Below, one piece after another: positions 50,194-61,500 of a stretch of 64,000 nt of DNA. This DNA comes from Littorina saxatilis. Taxonomy: Eukaryota; Mollusca; Gastropoda; Littorinimorpha; Littorinidae. Location of the stretch: positions 32,881,190-32,945,189 of the forward strand of contig NC_090250.1 in the NCBI RefSeq assembly GCF_037325665.1, written 5' to 3'. The position numbers and the translations under genes were made by a program. The first letter of the stretch is position 1. The number at the start of each line of letters is the position of its first letter. The notes beneath the pieces were generated by a model. It was not told where the DNA came from and did not search any database. It was given only the letters and a program-made list of their open reading frames with translations.

Positions 50194-53100
50194 ATTGTTC
50201 TGAAAACTGTCATCTGAACCCTCAAGTCATTTCCTTTCTTTTTAGTGTTAGTTGTGAATCTCAGTGTCGCTCTATCTTTATGGAAGAATCTTTGACCTGG
50301 GAAAAATAGGAGATTTTCATCATGTGGAAGAAGTTTTAAACACCACGTAATTCAGAGGAACATGCGCTGTACCATTAGTAGGCCTAACTAGCAGACGATT
50401 TGTGGCGATCGTCTGCCAGCCTCGGGAGGATGTGGAGATTGATGCGCGCACATCTATCACTTCCGCTTCCGAGAGACGTAGTCATGCTCGCAAGCTTGCC
50501 ATCTTCGTATATCTCCCCAGCTGCACCCTACCATTGCTGGTCACATTCTGAGTAGTCTCTAACTGTATTCCCCGTGTTCTGGAGAGACTTTTGCATATAA
50601 TTAGACCATCTGTTAACTTTACTAAATCAACAGTCTTAGTGCTCTCTGTGCAGATTATGAATGTTTAGAGGAATGAACTTCTTTAACGGACACGGGTCGC
50701 ATCCGTGTAATTGAGCGACTTACTTGGTAGTTATCGTGTAGGTCAATCCAGTCTTTGCGGTCACAAACATGGTCCCAACAGTACAGCCATGCTTTGCGGG
50801 GCTGGTTGAAGTAGATGTTGTTAGCCAGTACATTACCTGTTCACGAAATTACAGTTATACTGTAAGACATTTAAGACATTTTTAGAACTTCAGCGAAATT
50901 TTGCAGTTACCAATATGGTTAGTTAGTTAGTTAGTTAACTGTTGCTTAAAGGGTCCAGCGGACCATTTAGGCCAAATTAGGACCCCACAAGTTTAACATT
51001 GCACAACTTTAAATTAAACCAATTTTAAAAACAAAGTCAAAAAACAAAGTCAGGAACGTTACCCGAAGGGAACACAAAAGTTAAGTCGAAACCCTACGTG
51101 TCAATGAACTTTAAAATTCAAATCTTAAAATAAAGGCCAGACTCCCTTAAAGGCACAGTAAGCCTCCCGTAAACCATCACAGAGCTCCCCGAGCGTCTAA
51201 ATACAGTACAAGCATACTTCCATTTGAACGCTCACCGAACGGGAACATCCTGGCTGCTTTCTGTCGAGCGTGAGACATTTTCAAAGAATTTATTTTCGTA
51301 GACTTGTTCCGTTAACAACAACGGCGCCTCGTTTTTGCGCTAGACCTAACTTTTAAAATCTAAATAATAAATTGACAGCTTGTTACACAAACTATCTTTA
51401 ATCATAAAAGAATTCGTTTTTCATCAAGACAAGATCAGAACAATTCGAAGTTGTGAAAGTTTAAAAAAAGAAAAGCCCGGAAGCAGGGTCACGCAAGGGT
51501 CGTAGCAGACGACGGCCGGTTTATCAGTGCAAATCGCCGTTCCTCTCAACAGTCAAAAGCCATCGCTAGAGTTCTTGTGAACCACAGCCGTTGTTTCGTG
51601 CATAAAAAAACGTGCTATTGTAGATAAGCTCACGTCGAGTCGCATTCAAATGACTAACTATGACGACTGCATTGTGAAAAGGGAAAACTGGATCACACGG
51701 GTTCACGATGGCTCAGGGGTAAGATAAACCACGCAAAAATAAATTCTTTGAAAATTGTTCGCTCTTTACGGAGGGCACCTAGGATGTTCTCAATTGGTGA
51801 GTGTTTAAATGAAATGGTGTTTGTACTGTGTGTAAAAGCCTGACCGTATCTGTGATGGTTTACGGGAGGCTTACTCTGCCTTTAAATATCCAAAGAGAGC
51901 TGTAGAGCTGGTCTCTATAAAAATCTGTTTCAAATAGAGGAGTCAAAATACTTTACTCGCAAATCATATAAATCATTGCATTCAGTGAGGAAATGTATCA
52001 CAGAAAAGCTATTATCACAGGCGTCGCACCATGGTGCTTCATCTCTTTTGAGCAGGTGCACATGAGTCACATAAGTGTGACCAGTGTGCAACCTAGCCAA
52101 AATACTCTCTTCTTTTCTATTTGAAGCTATCAAAGGCAAGGGCTTTGATAGCTCAGGACGTATCTTGTAGAGTTTATTTTCTTTGCAGGCAGACCAACGG
52201 TCTTGCCATAGTTTTACACTGTAAAAAAAAGGGTCTTTCGACGAAGGTCGGTGAAAGGGACTGATTGTTCAGGAAGCGGTGGAACCGCCATCTCCAGAGC
52301 CCTTTTTGCTGCCTTGTCAGCGGCAATTTCGTTACCTTGTATGCCCGTATGACTGGGCGCCCACATAAAATGTATAATCTTGCCTTCAGAAATAAGCTTT
52401 GTGTGAAGGTCGTGAATGTCGATTAAAAAAGGATGAGTGAACTTTCTGGATGAAATAGCTTCAAGAGCTGAGAGCGAGTCCGATACAATCAGAAAAGACG
52501 AATGTGTCGACTGATAGATTAATTTCAATGCCACGATGATGGCCCTAAGTTCCGCCGAATATACCGACGAACCGTTAGGAAGCCGTAGCTGAAGTGGGTG
52601 TTGTAATTTCTTGCTAGAAACTGCTGCAGCTGCAGCTGAATCATCCTTTAGAGAGCCATCAGTGAAGATAAATTCATGCTCTGTGTATAAATTTGGAACA
52701 TTGCTGTAAAAAGAGCTGCCGAAAGACAGTGTCTGAAGTTACATTCTTCTTGAAAGAGGTTAGGGAAAAATTTACGGTTGGGTTTTCCAATTTCCAGGGT
52801 GGAGTGTTTGTGGTCAAAGGATCGTCACAAACAGAGTCAATATCTATGACAGCCTTTTCACACTCAGAAAGCATACGTATGCCAAAAGTTGGTGTTTCGT
52901 TAGGTTTGGAAAGAAATTTGTCCTTCAAAGTAACACATTCATGGGCAGGATTTTCAGGGTTTGCTTTTAGCTTTAGGTAATAGTTCATAAAGAGCCGAAG
53001 TCTACGGATCTCCAAAGGAGGTTCTCGAGCCAGACTCAGCATACAAACTATCTACTGGTGTTGTGCGGAAAGCACCCAAACAATTCTCAGACCCTGGTGA

Positions 53101-53841
53101 TGGATTGGATCCAAAACTTTGAGGATATTTCTTTTGGCTGATCCGTAAACAATACAACCGTAGTCCAACTGTGGACGGACAAGAGAACGGTACAGACGTA
53201 AGAATGTTGCTCTGTCAGCCCCCCAGTCCGAGTGACTTATGACTTTCAGGATGTTGAGTCCTTTTTGGCATTTTATTTTTAGATATTTGATGTGGGGTAG
53301 GAAAGTAATATTGCTATCAAAAATCAGTCCAAGAAATTTGACTTGTTTAGAAACTTTTATTCTGTGCGCGTTTATAAAAAGAGAAGGCTGAAGAACTTGA
53401 TTTCTTTTCTTGTGGAAATGGATACATTCAGTTTTAGCCAATGAAAATTTGAACCCGTTTTCCTGTACCCAATTTTGAATTTTGGATATACACAGCTGAA
53501 GATTCCTTTCAACCCCAGCTAGTGTTTTTCCCTTGGCAGAAATTTGAAAGTCATCAACAAAAAGAGATTTGTCGATGTCAGACTTAACTTTTTTAACGAT
53601 GTTATTAACTTTAATGTTAAAAAGTAGACCAATATGGTTTCATCAATATCATTGTCAGTATTCTAAAAACAATAATGTAAGTTTATGAAACTTTTGATAA
53701 TATACAAAACAAAATGTTCATTCGAATTCCGATCTATCGACTCCGATCTATCGGTACATCATTATTGTTGTTCTTTACACATTTAGTCAAATGTTGACAA
53801 AATGTTTTCAGATGGACCAGGAATCGACGCGAGGGTTGATA

Positions 53842-53882
<41 letters not shown>

Positions 53883-55032
53883 GGGGGGGTGGGGAGGGGG
53901 GGATAGCGAGCGATTCCAAGAAAACTACTGGAATGATCTTCATGTACTTTAATTCTGCTTGAAAAGAAGGCCTCCGGCTTTAGAATACTCAGCAGCCATC
54001 AAGTTCTCACCAACAGGGTCTCTGGGGTTGTTCTCCAGAATGTGGACGAGTGTTGGGTACTTCTGTGCCCATATTCCCGTCTTGTAAGGCAGAGTCTGCA
54101 AATACATGACAAAAGACCCACCTCGTAATAAAACAAAGCCATTATTAAATGAAATATCAGTCGGTCAATATAGCACCTAAAATCGTTGATTATCCCAATA
54201 TGTACTTTGGAAGTAAAGTACAAAACATCTTTCGGAGGGTTTTTTCCTGTGTGATCATTTGATTGTTGATTTGTTGACATATCCAGAAGAGAATCTAAGA
54301 AATTTCATCACTCTTTTTCTTATGGTTGAAACGTCCGTTACTTCATACTCAAGTTTCAGTCGTTATATTTTAAATTAAACCGTTAAGCCCTATTGCATTA
54401 CCTATTTCTGGCCTCAGCACTCATTAAAACTTACACCAAAAAGTACCCTTTAAAAGAAGATTATCATTTTTACCATTTTCTGGCTTCAGCACTCATTAAA
54501 ACGGACAAAAAAAGTTCATTTTAAAAGAAGCTTATCACTAGTACAAGAGGTAGACTCCAGTTTTCAGTATCTTTCAGTTCCACGCAGCATTGTTGATAAC
54601 ATGTTCTGTTTGATTAAGGGTATTCAGCTGGTATTTCCTTGTTTTTTACTACCTATTTTATTCATGTTTTTATTACTTAGTTAGTGGAAGAATCTTTTGT
54701 AATGTATGTGTGATGGTGTATGCTTTTAATTAAGCGTTGTTGACTATGAATGTAGATGTAAATGCTTGTATAACTGTGTTTTAATTTTAAATGTGTCAAG
54801 CGCAAAGAGCATAATTGTAAAGTTATGATGTTGCGCTATATAAATGCTCATTTATTATTATTATTATTATTATCTCTAGTCCTACGTTGAGTTCTCTTGT
54901 CCAGGAAATGACGTGCTCGGGGTGCTTCCTCCCCCTCCAGTCAGTGTGGAAGGAGTGGCGCGTGGCGTTGTAGAAGATGTTGTACTCCACGTTGTTGTCC
55001 CGGCCTCCCGCTATGTTCAAGTGACACGTGTT
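49805..55032 (-). CDS. Right-handed beta-helix protein, partial (4 exons)
   Basis: Exons in transcript order: 55032-54886, 54095-54011, 50836-50724 and 49961-49805. Borders are AG/GT and phases match. The translation reads NTCHLNIAGGRDNNVEYNIF.. with HTDWRGRKHPEHVISWT, then TGIWAQKYPTLVHILENNP, then GNVLANNIYFNQPRKAW, then NSPSDFVDPSNANFRPASSG. The pattern 'GGRDNxVEYNIF' followed by 'KYPxLxxIL..NP..P.GN' is that of right-handed parallel beta-helix proteins, many of them secreted carbohydrate-active proteins; this is from family memory, not a search. The acceptor of the 55032 exon is uncertain, because the frame stays open further upstream. Exons before and after are not identified, so both ends are missing. 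A LINE with a nested MITE fills the 3.2-kb intron between 50836 and 54011. No enzyme activity can be claimed. Confidence 0.7.
50109..50191. repeat. (AG)n microsatellite
   Basis: A GA/AG run in the intron between beta-helix exons, with one interruption near 50127. Confidence 0.95.
50919..53635 (-). mobile_element. 5'-truncated I/Nimb-like LINE
   Basis: On the minus strand: a reverse transcriptase fragment with an FVDD active site (near 53560) and the downstream AKTECIHFHKK and LRLYRSLVRPQLDYGC motifs (53441-53052). An RNase H segment follows (52534-52214: VSDSLSALEAI and APSHTGIQGNEIAADKAA), then a C-terminal Cys/His motif (WCDACDNSFSVIHFLTEC, about 52040-51960). The frame is interrupted near 53050 and between later blocks, so this copy is dead. 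It ends at about 50919-50935 in a short (TAAC)n tail. The RNase H plus tail suggest the I/Nimb group. Confidence 0.85.
51151..51881. mobile_element. MITE with TTAA target duplication, inside the LINE
   Basis: Flanked by TTAA at 51147-51150 and 51882-51885. Terminal inverted repeats of about 30 bases begin AGGCACAGTAAGCCTCCCG and end with the complement (..AGGCTTACTCTGCCT). It interrupts the 3' part of the LINE. TTAA targeting suggests a piggyBac- or Kolobok-type parent. No transposase is present. Confidence 0.85.
53779..53955 (+). repeat. Hairpin-bounded dispersed repeat, fragment
   Basis: Starts with a mutated end hairpin (acatttagtcaa..gttgac), followed by a (TG)n tract, a G-rich run, 'gcgagcgattcca' and 'actactggaatgatcttcat', as in the longer copies. 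Confidence 0.7.
54780..54875 (+). mobile_element. LINE/SINE 3' tail with (ATT)n end, 10 bases from an exon donor
   Basis: Text 'gtgtcaagcgcaaagagc', then 'gcgctatataaatgctc', then (TTA)n. It ends about 10 bases from the GTAGGA donor of the beta-helix exon at 54886. Confidence 0.65.
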
Positions 55033-55548
55033 CTGGAAGTATCGCGAGTACATAAGACCTTCGAATAAATCCAATTGACACACCTAAGTACCGGAGACAT
55101 GCCGTTATGTTTAAAAGACATGTGTTCTAGACATTAAAAAGTGCAAAAGTCCTTCAAGTGTGTTCAAGTGGCAGTGGTTCTTCAACGTTTTGTTCCTCTT
55201 TCAGTCTTCTTTATAATTAATGTGATTGTTGATTTGTTTACATATCCCCCTGTTGAATCTTACAAATTTATTCAGCCGTCATTCTGGTGAAAAAAATTAT
55301 ACCTCATAATCAAGTTCCAGATGTTCTCTTAAACATTAAAGATATAGTCTCCGCCAGTAAAAGGCCTTCAGATCGCCCTAAAAGCTTTACCATAAGATTC
55401 TGCGTGACGAATAATGTTACCACACAGAAGGACAAACTTAACTTTGCAGAATTAAAAGTTTGGGAAGTTGAATCAATTGTCGTAATATCAAAGGAAAATG
55501 CACTCTTGTGATGTGTTCCGTGGGTGATGTCCCTTGATTCGAGACAAC

Positions 55549-58500
55549 ATGGCGACTATCAGGGAACGTTTTGACGAATTGGAGACTGACCAGGTAAGTG
55601 TCGGATTTGTAGACCACAGGAAATGTTGTTTATAATCAAATAGGGCTTTCAATACAACAGAAATCTGTAAGGCGAGTCATTTCGAACCATTTGGTTGGTA
55701 TGATCTGATGAGATGGATACCAGTAACTGAGTAAGTTCGTCAAACGGTAGATTCGTCACCGGTCCCCGGTAACTTCGCCACATTAACTTCGCCACAGTAG
55801 TCCGAGCGCGGCTGTTATGTAATGGTAATACAACCTTGCACCTTCTCTCTCTCCCCCCTCTCTCTCTCTCTCTCTTTCTCTCTCCCCCTCCCCCTCTCTC
55901 TATCCTTTCACAGAGCATATGTGATGTTGTGCGTATTTATTTTGTATCTCTTTTTTCTTTGAGTAGGTGAAGTACACAATATAAAATGGCATTTTCATTC
56001 TCTCTCTCTCTCTCTCTCTCTTAAAAATGTGAATCTTGAATCTCTCCCACAAATCAAACATCTGAAAGCATAAGCTCTAAGCATAAACACCCGCCCACCC
56101 TGCCGGTAACTTCGTCACCCGTGACGAATCTACCGTGTGACGAACTTACTGGTAGCCGATGAGATCACTTGTTTTCAGCTACTAGAGGCAGTAGAACGAG
56201 GACGTCAGCCGGCTTTGCATATGGTTTATCCCACACAAACTTAATACTGACTTTTCCCCTCCCCTCCAAAGTGCTGCTGATCGAACTTTGGATCATTGTA
56301 ACGCTTGAAATTCGTGGAGAAACATCCAATCGGAAGTTAATTTTGGCTGACGTCTTTCCGATATGGCGATAGCTCAATCAGTGAATGTGTGCAGATCATG
56401 GATTGGAAAATCAAGGACTTGCCTTCTGAAATAATTATAAGACTCGGCATTTGCACTGTTACTCTTTTGATAATATATAGATGCATTTTTTTTTTTTAGC
56501 TACAATTCATACCACTGGAATAAACACAACAGTAAACTAAAAGTAAAAGTGTGCTTTGCTTGCAAGAGTGAGTAGAACAGAAAATACTAATTATCACACC
56601 CATTTTAAAAGCAAAAATTCTACTCGCACTAGTAAAGCTTATGAGAGCTGAATTTTATTTGTTCAATGGGCAGTCGATAGAGAATGAATCATGCTCTTCA
56701 AAGTCAAGTGAGCTTTTCTTGATGATAATAGGTTTGATACAGATACTGTAAATTGAGTAAGGATGAAGTATGAGAACTGTAAACTCTTCTCGTTCCGTCT
56801 AGGCTATGGAAGTTTCGCTTCCAGCAGAACATGCTGTCCTTACTAGTGCTAGAGGGCGGCAGGAGAGGAAGAGGTGCGGACAGAAAGTGATCTGCTGAGG
56901 AACCAATTTGAAGGTAAATCAGGATTAGTTTTAGTCCTTTTCCTAGTACTTTCCATGCACGGGTTCACACACGCATGTATACACAGAATCATGAATGACA
57001 ATAGCACTTGCACAAATAGTTATATAAGAAATAATAGGGTGAACTTTGATGACAATAACAGAAGATATTATTTTCTTGGGTGAAGAGTGTAATGGGGATT
57101 TCACAGTTATAATTATGGCAAGGATAGAAGTGTGCTGTGCATCTGTCTGTCAAAAGGGCCCACCAACATTTTGTTTCCTCTGAAGAGCAATATACCACAG
57201 TTGTGTGATATATAATTTTACGTGCAAGAATGCCTTTTGTAAAAAAAATTCCTGATAACATGGTGAGACACACAGAAATGCAATAGACAACACCCTTGTG
57301 ACATCATTGTTTATTTTGCTGTCATTAAAATGATCCATTCATTGTTATTATACATTCATCAGAATACTTTCCTATAATTTACATGGAATGTATCCTGTGA
57401 GGAAATACACAAGTACAGGTTGTAACAAAACTCTCTCCTCTGAATTGTTTAAGGTTTCAAGGGAAAATGTGCTAGATGTAATATGAGAACATTAGATGAG
57501 GTAAAATTTACAAACAATAAAAAAAAAGCAAGTGTGAAAAATCACACGTTGTCAATATAAAAAAATGAATGTGCTTTACAAAACTGTACTTTCTTTTCTT
57601 TTGAAATAGTCACTTTAAAATTTAAAAAACACACCATTGTTCATAAGAAATACTTTGCAAGTTTTGCTCATCGTTCAGGTTAGTGGTGTGTTATGACTCG
57701 TTTATGCCTGGTTCAAGCAGGCATAGTTGTAAAAATGGGTATTGACTGATTTAAAAGTGAAATAACATTCTTTCCACTTCCAGAAACTTATCCAGGAACC
57801 AGGCCAGGAGAAACTCCAAGCCCTAGCCTCTAAATTGTGAAGCTGAATGCTGGCCTTATGACAGTAAGTACCTAATCCTTGTGTGAGATTTGCTCTAAAT
57901 CCTCTGCAAGTGCAAGCAGACAGTTGCCACAATAAAAATATTTTTAAAAAAAACCTCTGAAATAATTCTGTCTGAGAATAGGGTTAAAATAACAGTTTAT
58001 AAACATAAATCAGAGAAAGTAACCTTACAAATAAGGGGGCATAAAAAAGAGGGTTTCTGTACAGTACATGGGTACACTGGGCACGAGCTATGAACAGGAA
58101 AGGTGTACCAGAATTCAAATGTCTTGGAGAAATGTGTACAAATGAGGCAAAACTCGCCTCTGACAAAATGGATATGATGCAAAACAACATGTTTAAATAA
58201 TCAAGTATTAGAAGATTATTTCAAGGAGAGGGTGACATATAGTATATATGTGTCTCAAGAGACAATCATGTGCAATTCATTCCAAGAAGCTAAAGATATG
58301 TTACAGGTGCCTCTACACAAATATTCACAATGTCCCAGGACAGTCTTGTTTTACTAACCAGTGTCATCACTCATGTACATTTCTTCTTGTTCTTCTGTGT
58401 TCGATATAATCTATATTAAATTGCTTTCTGTTTTATATACCTGCCTCAACTCTGTTCTATCATACTGGAAAGCCTGTACCGTCACAGGTGTATATCCCCC

Positions 58501-61500
58501 CCCTCCCCACACACCAAGACACGCTCTATTACATAAATTACAATTTCTTCTTTCTCATTATTTTCTCCAATTTTCTTAAATTTGGTGCATATCTTTTTTA
58601 ACAATTTTAATGTTTAAATCTGAATCAAGTTTTGTCACTGAAAGATGATTTTCTGTTTACACTCCAGGATTTCGATGCACTGGTGGTTGGTGCTGGATGA
58701 GAGTTTCCTTTCACTTGCTTGGTCCCAGAGAAGCGACGCCCTCGTCCTGGAAGAAGCAGAAGAGGGAGACATCAATAAAACACAACACTATGCTGCTTAC
58801 AGACAATTTATTTTGTGCAAATATGGTTATTTGGGAGAACGAGTCCAAATAGCCAGATACAGTTAATGTGTGTAGGCCATAAGGAAAAAATGTACACAGG
58901 CTATATATGCTCGTCGCCTGTGCTAAGTACAGAGTTGTGTCAAAAGTCATGCATGTTGAAAAGGTGAATTTAGAGCGTAGGTTTAGATCACCCCAAAGAA
59001 AAATCACATAAACCAGTCTGGGTGGCCGGGTGGTAACGCACTTGCGCTCGAAAGCGAGAGGTTGCGAGTTCGACCCTGGGTCAGGGCGTTAGCAATTTTC
59101 TCCCCCCTTTCCTAACCTAGGCAGGGATGTCGTTAGGCGTCAGGCATAGACCGATTGAAAGGCTCAAATGTCCGATTCACATAGCAGCATGGCGGTCTGA
59201 TGTCCTATCGTTTTGAACTGAGCGCTGTCATTCTCCGATAAGAACACCATTCCTTCAGACAGCGTGATATTCGATATTTTCCATTCAAGATACACATTGT
59301 CCAAAATTGACCGAGCACTCTCGCCTACAGGTGCACTGAGAAAAGTCGCTCTGGATTGGTCTATGCAACGGGCTCACAACGAGGCAAATCGCTTCACGAT
59401 GGCGACGAAGAAAGCACGATTGCTGCGAGATATGAAAAAAGTTGTACTTCTTAAACTAGTAGACGATTCGGTCAGTGAAATCGTCAGAGAGAATGTAGTT
59501 ATGATGGGAAATTTAGCTGGGGTAGTCCCTGAACCTTGAAAAGCGGTGGATCCCTCGGGTCACGTCGAAAACCACGCCGAGAAGATCAAAACACGCTACA
59601 CGGCATCGCAGTGTAAACACCGCCGCCATCTTGGATAACGCGGTGGGCGAGCATATACCAAAGCCGCTCGCCGAGTGCTTCGCGAGCGCTTTCCTACACT
59701 GCCCTAAGAAACGGCTTTTTGTCATTCGCACTGCGAGCGACCTGTGGCGAACCGCTCTGGGCAACTCGTCTCTGAAGTCGTGTAGTGCTGATCTTGCGTT
59801 TTTGGGAATTCCAAACCGTTTGCGATATGAGCCGTTTGGGTACAACCGTCTGCAGCACACTAAAGTTAGGAGTACGGGAGACAACTCCAACTGACTATAA
59901 GTCTTGCGTCTGCTTTTGGTTTCAGTTTAAGAAATTTTGACGAAGCGCATTGAATTATGCCACCGAAATAAAACTGCCAAAGATCAACAAAAGCTGAAGA
60001 CCTTTGGCTTTTCAACGGCATCCTGTGCTACGTTTCGGTCAAAAACAGGTGAAAACGCGACGAGCGTCACAAGAATGACAGTGCCAATGACAGTGTCGCA
60101 TTGGAAACTGACACAGCCACGGAAAGAGACGTTTTGTATTTTGGGACTGCTGCCGGAAGGAGACCGTAATATATGGTTTCATCACTGTCAACTGGTTACA
60201 GAAAAAATCGTCTGCTCCAGTGAGCGGCGAAACCAAACGGTTGATTATCACGTGACACTTTTGTCATATTTAGAGTTGTTTGCACAGTAAATACAGCCGC
60301 GAAAAATAGCTCGCTTGAAACTGTCTTACATATCAATTCCTTTGTAATTTATAAATTACCAAAAAAAACATGAAAAATCATTATCGACGATCTCGAATCT
60401 GCTTATTGTTCACAGAACCTACACTGTATATTTACCACTGGGTTACATTTTCATTCCTATTTGCTGATGTGTAAAACTTTTTTTTGTACTGTGCACACTA
60501 TTTACTCGAGTCAGTAGTTGCGGGTAAAATCTGATCCCTGTTTTGAATTTTGTGGAATCATTTTGCGACATATCGATAAAGTCACGAGACAAAGAACATC
60601 AACAAAGACCATATGGGCAATCATGTACATTTTTGCAGGGTGTAACGGAGATCGACTTTGTCTTTATAAGAATAGGAATCACATCATCTTAAACTCTACA
60701 CATGGTGACAACTGCAACGCGTGTGTCACACAGCATGACAAATAAAAAAGAGCCCCTGCAGTGAATATTCCATGCTTAGTCCTATTTATCAGTTTTGGTG
60801 GTGCTGATTCGGCAAATGAAATGTTTTAATTATGTTGTGCTGGCTTGCAGCCCAAGAGAGATATTAAACAAAAGCAAATGTATTTCTTCAGGCCTAACCA
60901 TCATAATGCCATTATATGATTATATGCATGGTGATCTGTAAACTTTTGTTCTCTGTGCACAATGCATGTGTAAACATTTTGTTGTTCGCAGAACGCAGAA
61001 CCAATTTCACATTTTAACCCTGAGGCTGGTTGTCGCGACATATGTCGCGCTACTTTCGGTATACTGTCACCTGGTTGTCACGACACATGTCGCGCTACTG
61101 GCTGAGTCTGTTTGGTCGGTTCCGATTACCTCCCATGTAGGCGAAAACCTATAATATTATGACCGTTTTTTGTTATTTTTCTCTCTGTTAATTCACCAGT
61201 GGCTATGTAACATGTGTTACAGAATTGCACCAGTGTAAGAGTTAACATTTTATTTTTCACTCACATGTTTGCTGAAGTGTACAAATTTTGTTCCATTTAG
61301 TGCTGTTTTTTTCCCGTCCCAAGACATATATGGTGATGTGTTCAACTATTGTTCTCTGGGCAAATTTTTTTGCACATTTATGTCCCTCACTTATGTCAAT
61401 GTAGCCGCTAATTTGTTTAAGTCCAGTCAATCGTACAAACGTTTCATTGTGGGTGACTCGAGCTGTCGGGGTACTGCGACGAGATATCTTTCCCAATTAT

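Noticed and set aside
57782-57863. Exon-like block with good acceptor and donor
   Set aside because: Stops in all three frames, so not included in the candidate small gene.
59031-59090. Possible tRNA gene
   Set aside because: Has A- and B-box-like text but no complete cloverleaf; it is the head of a truncated SINE.
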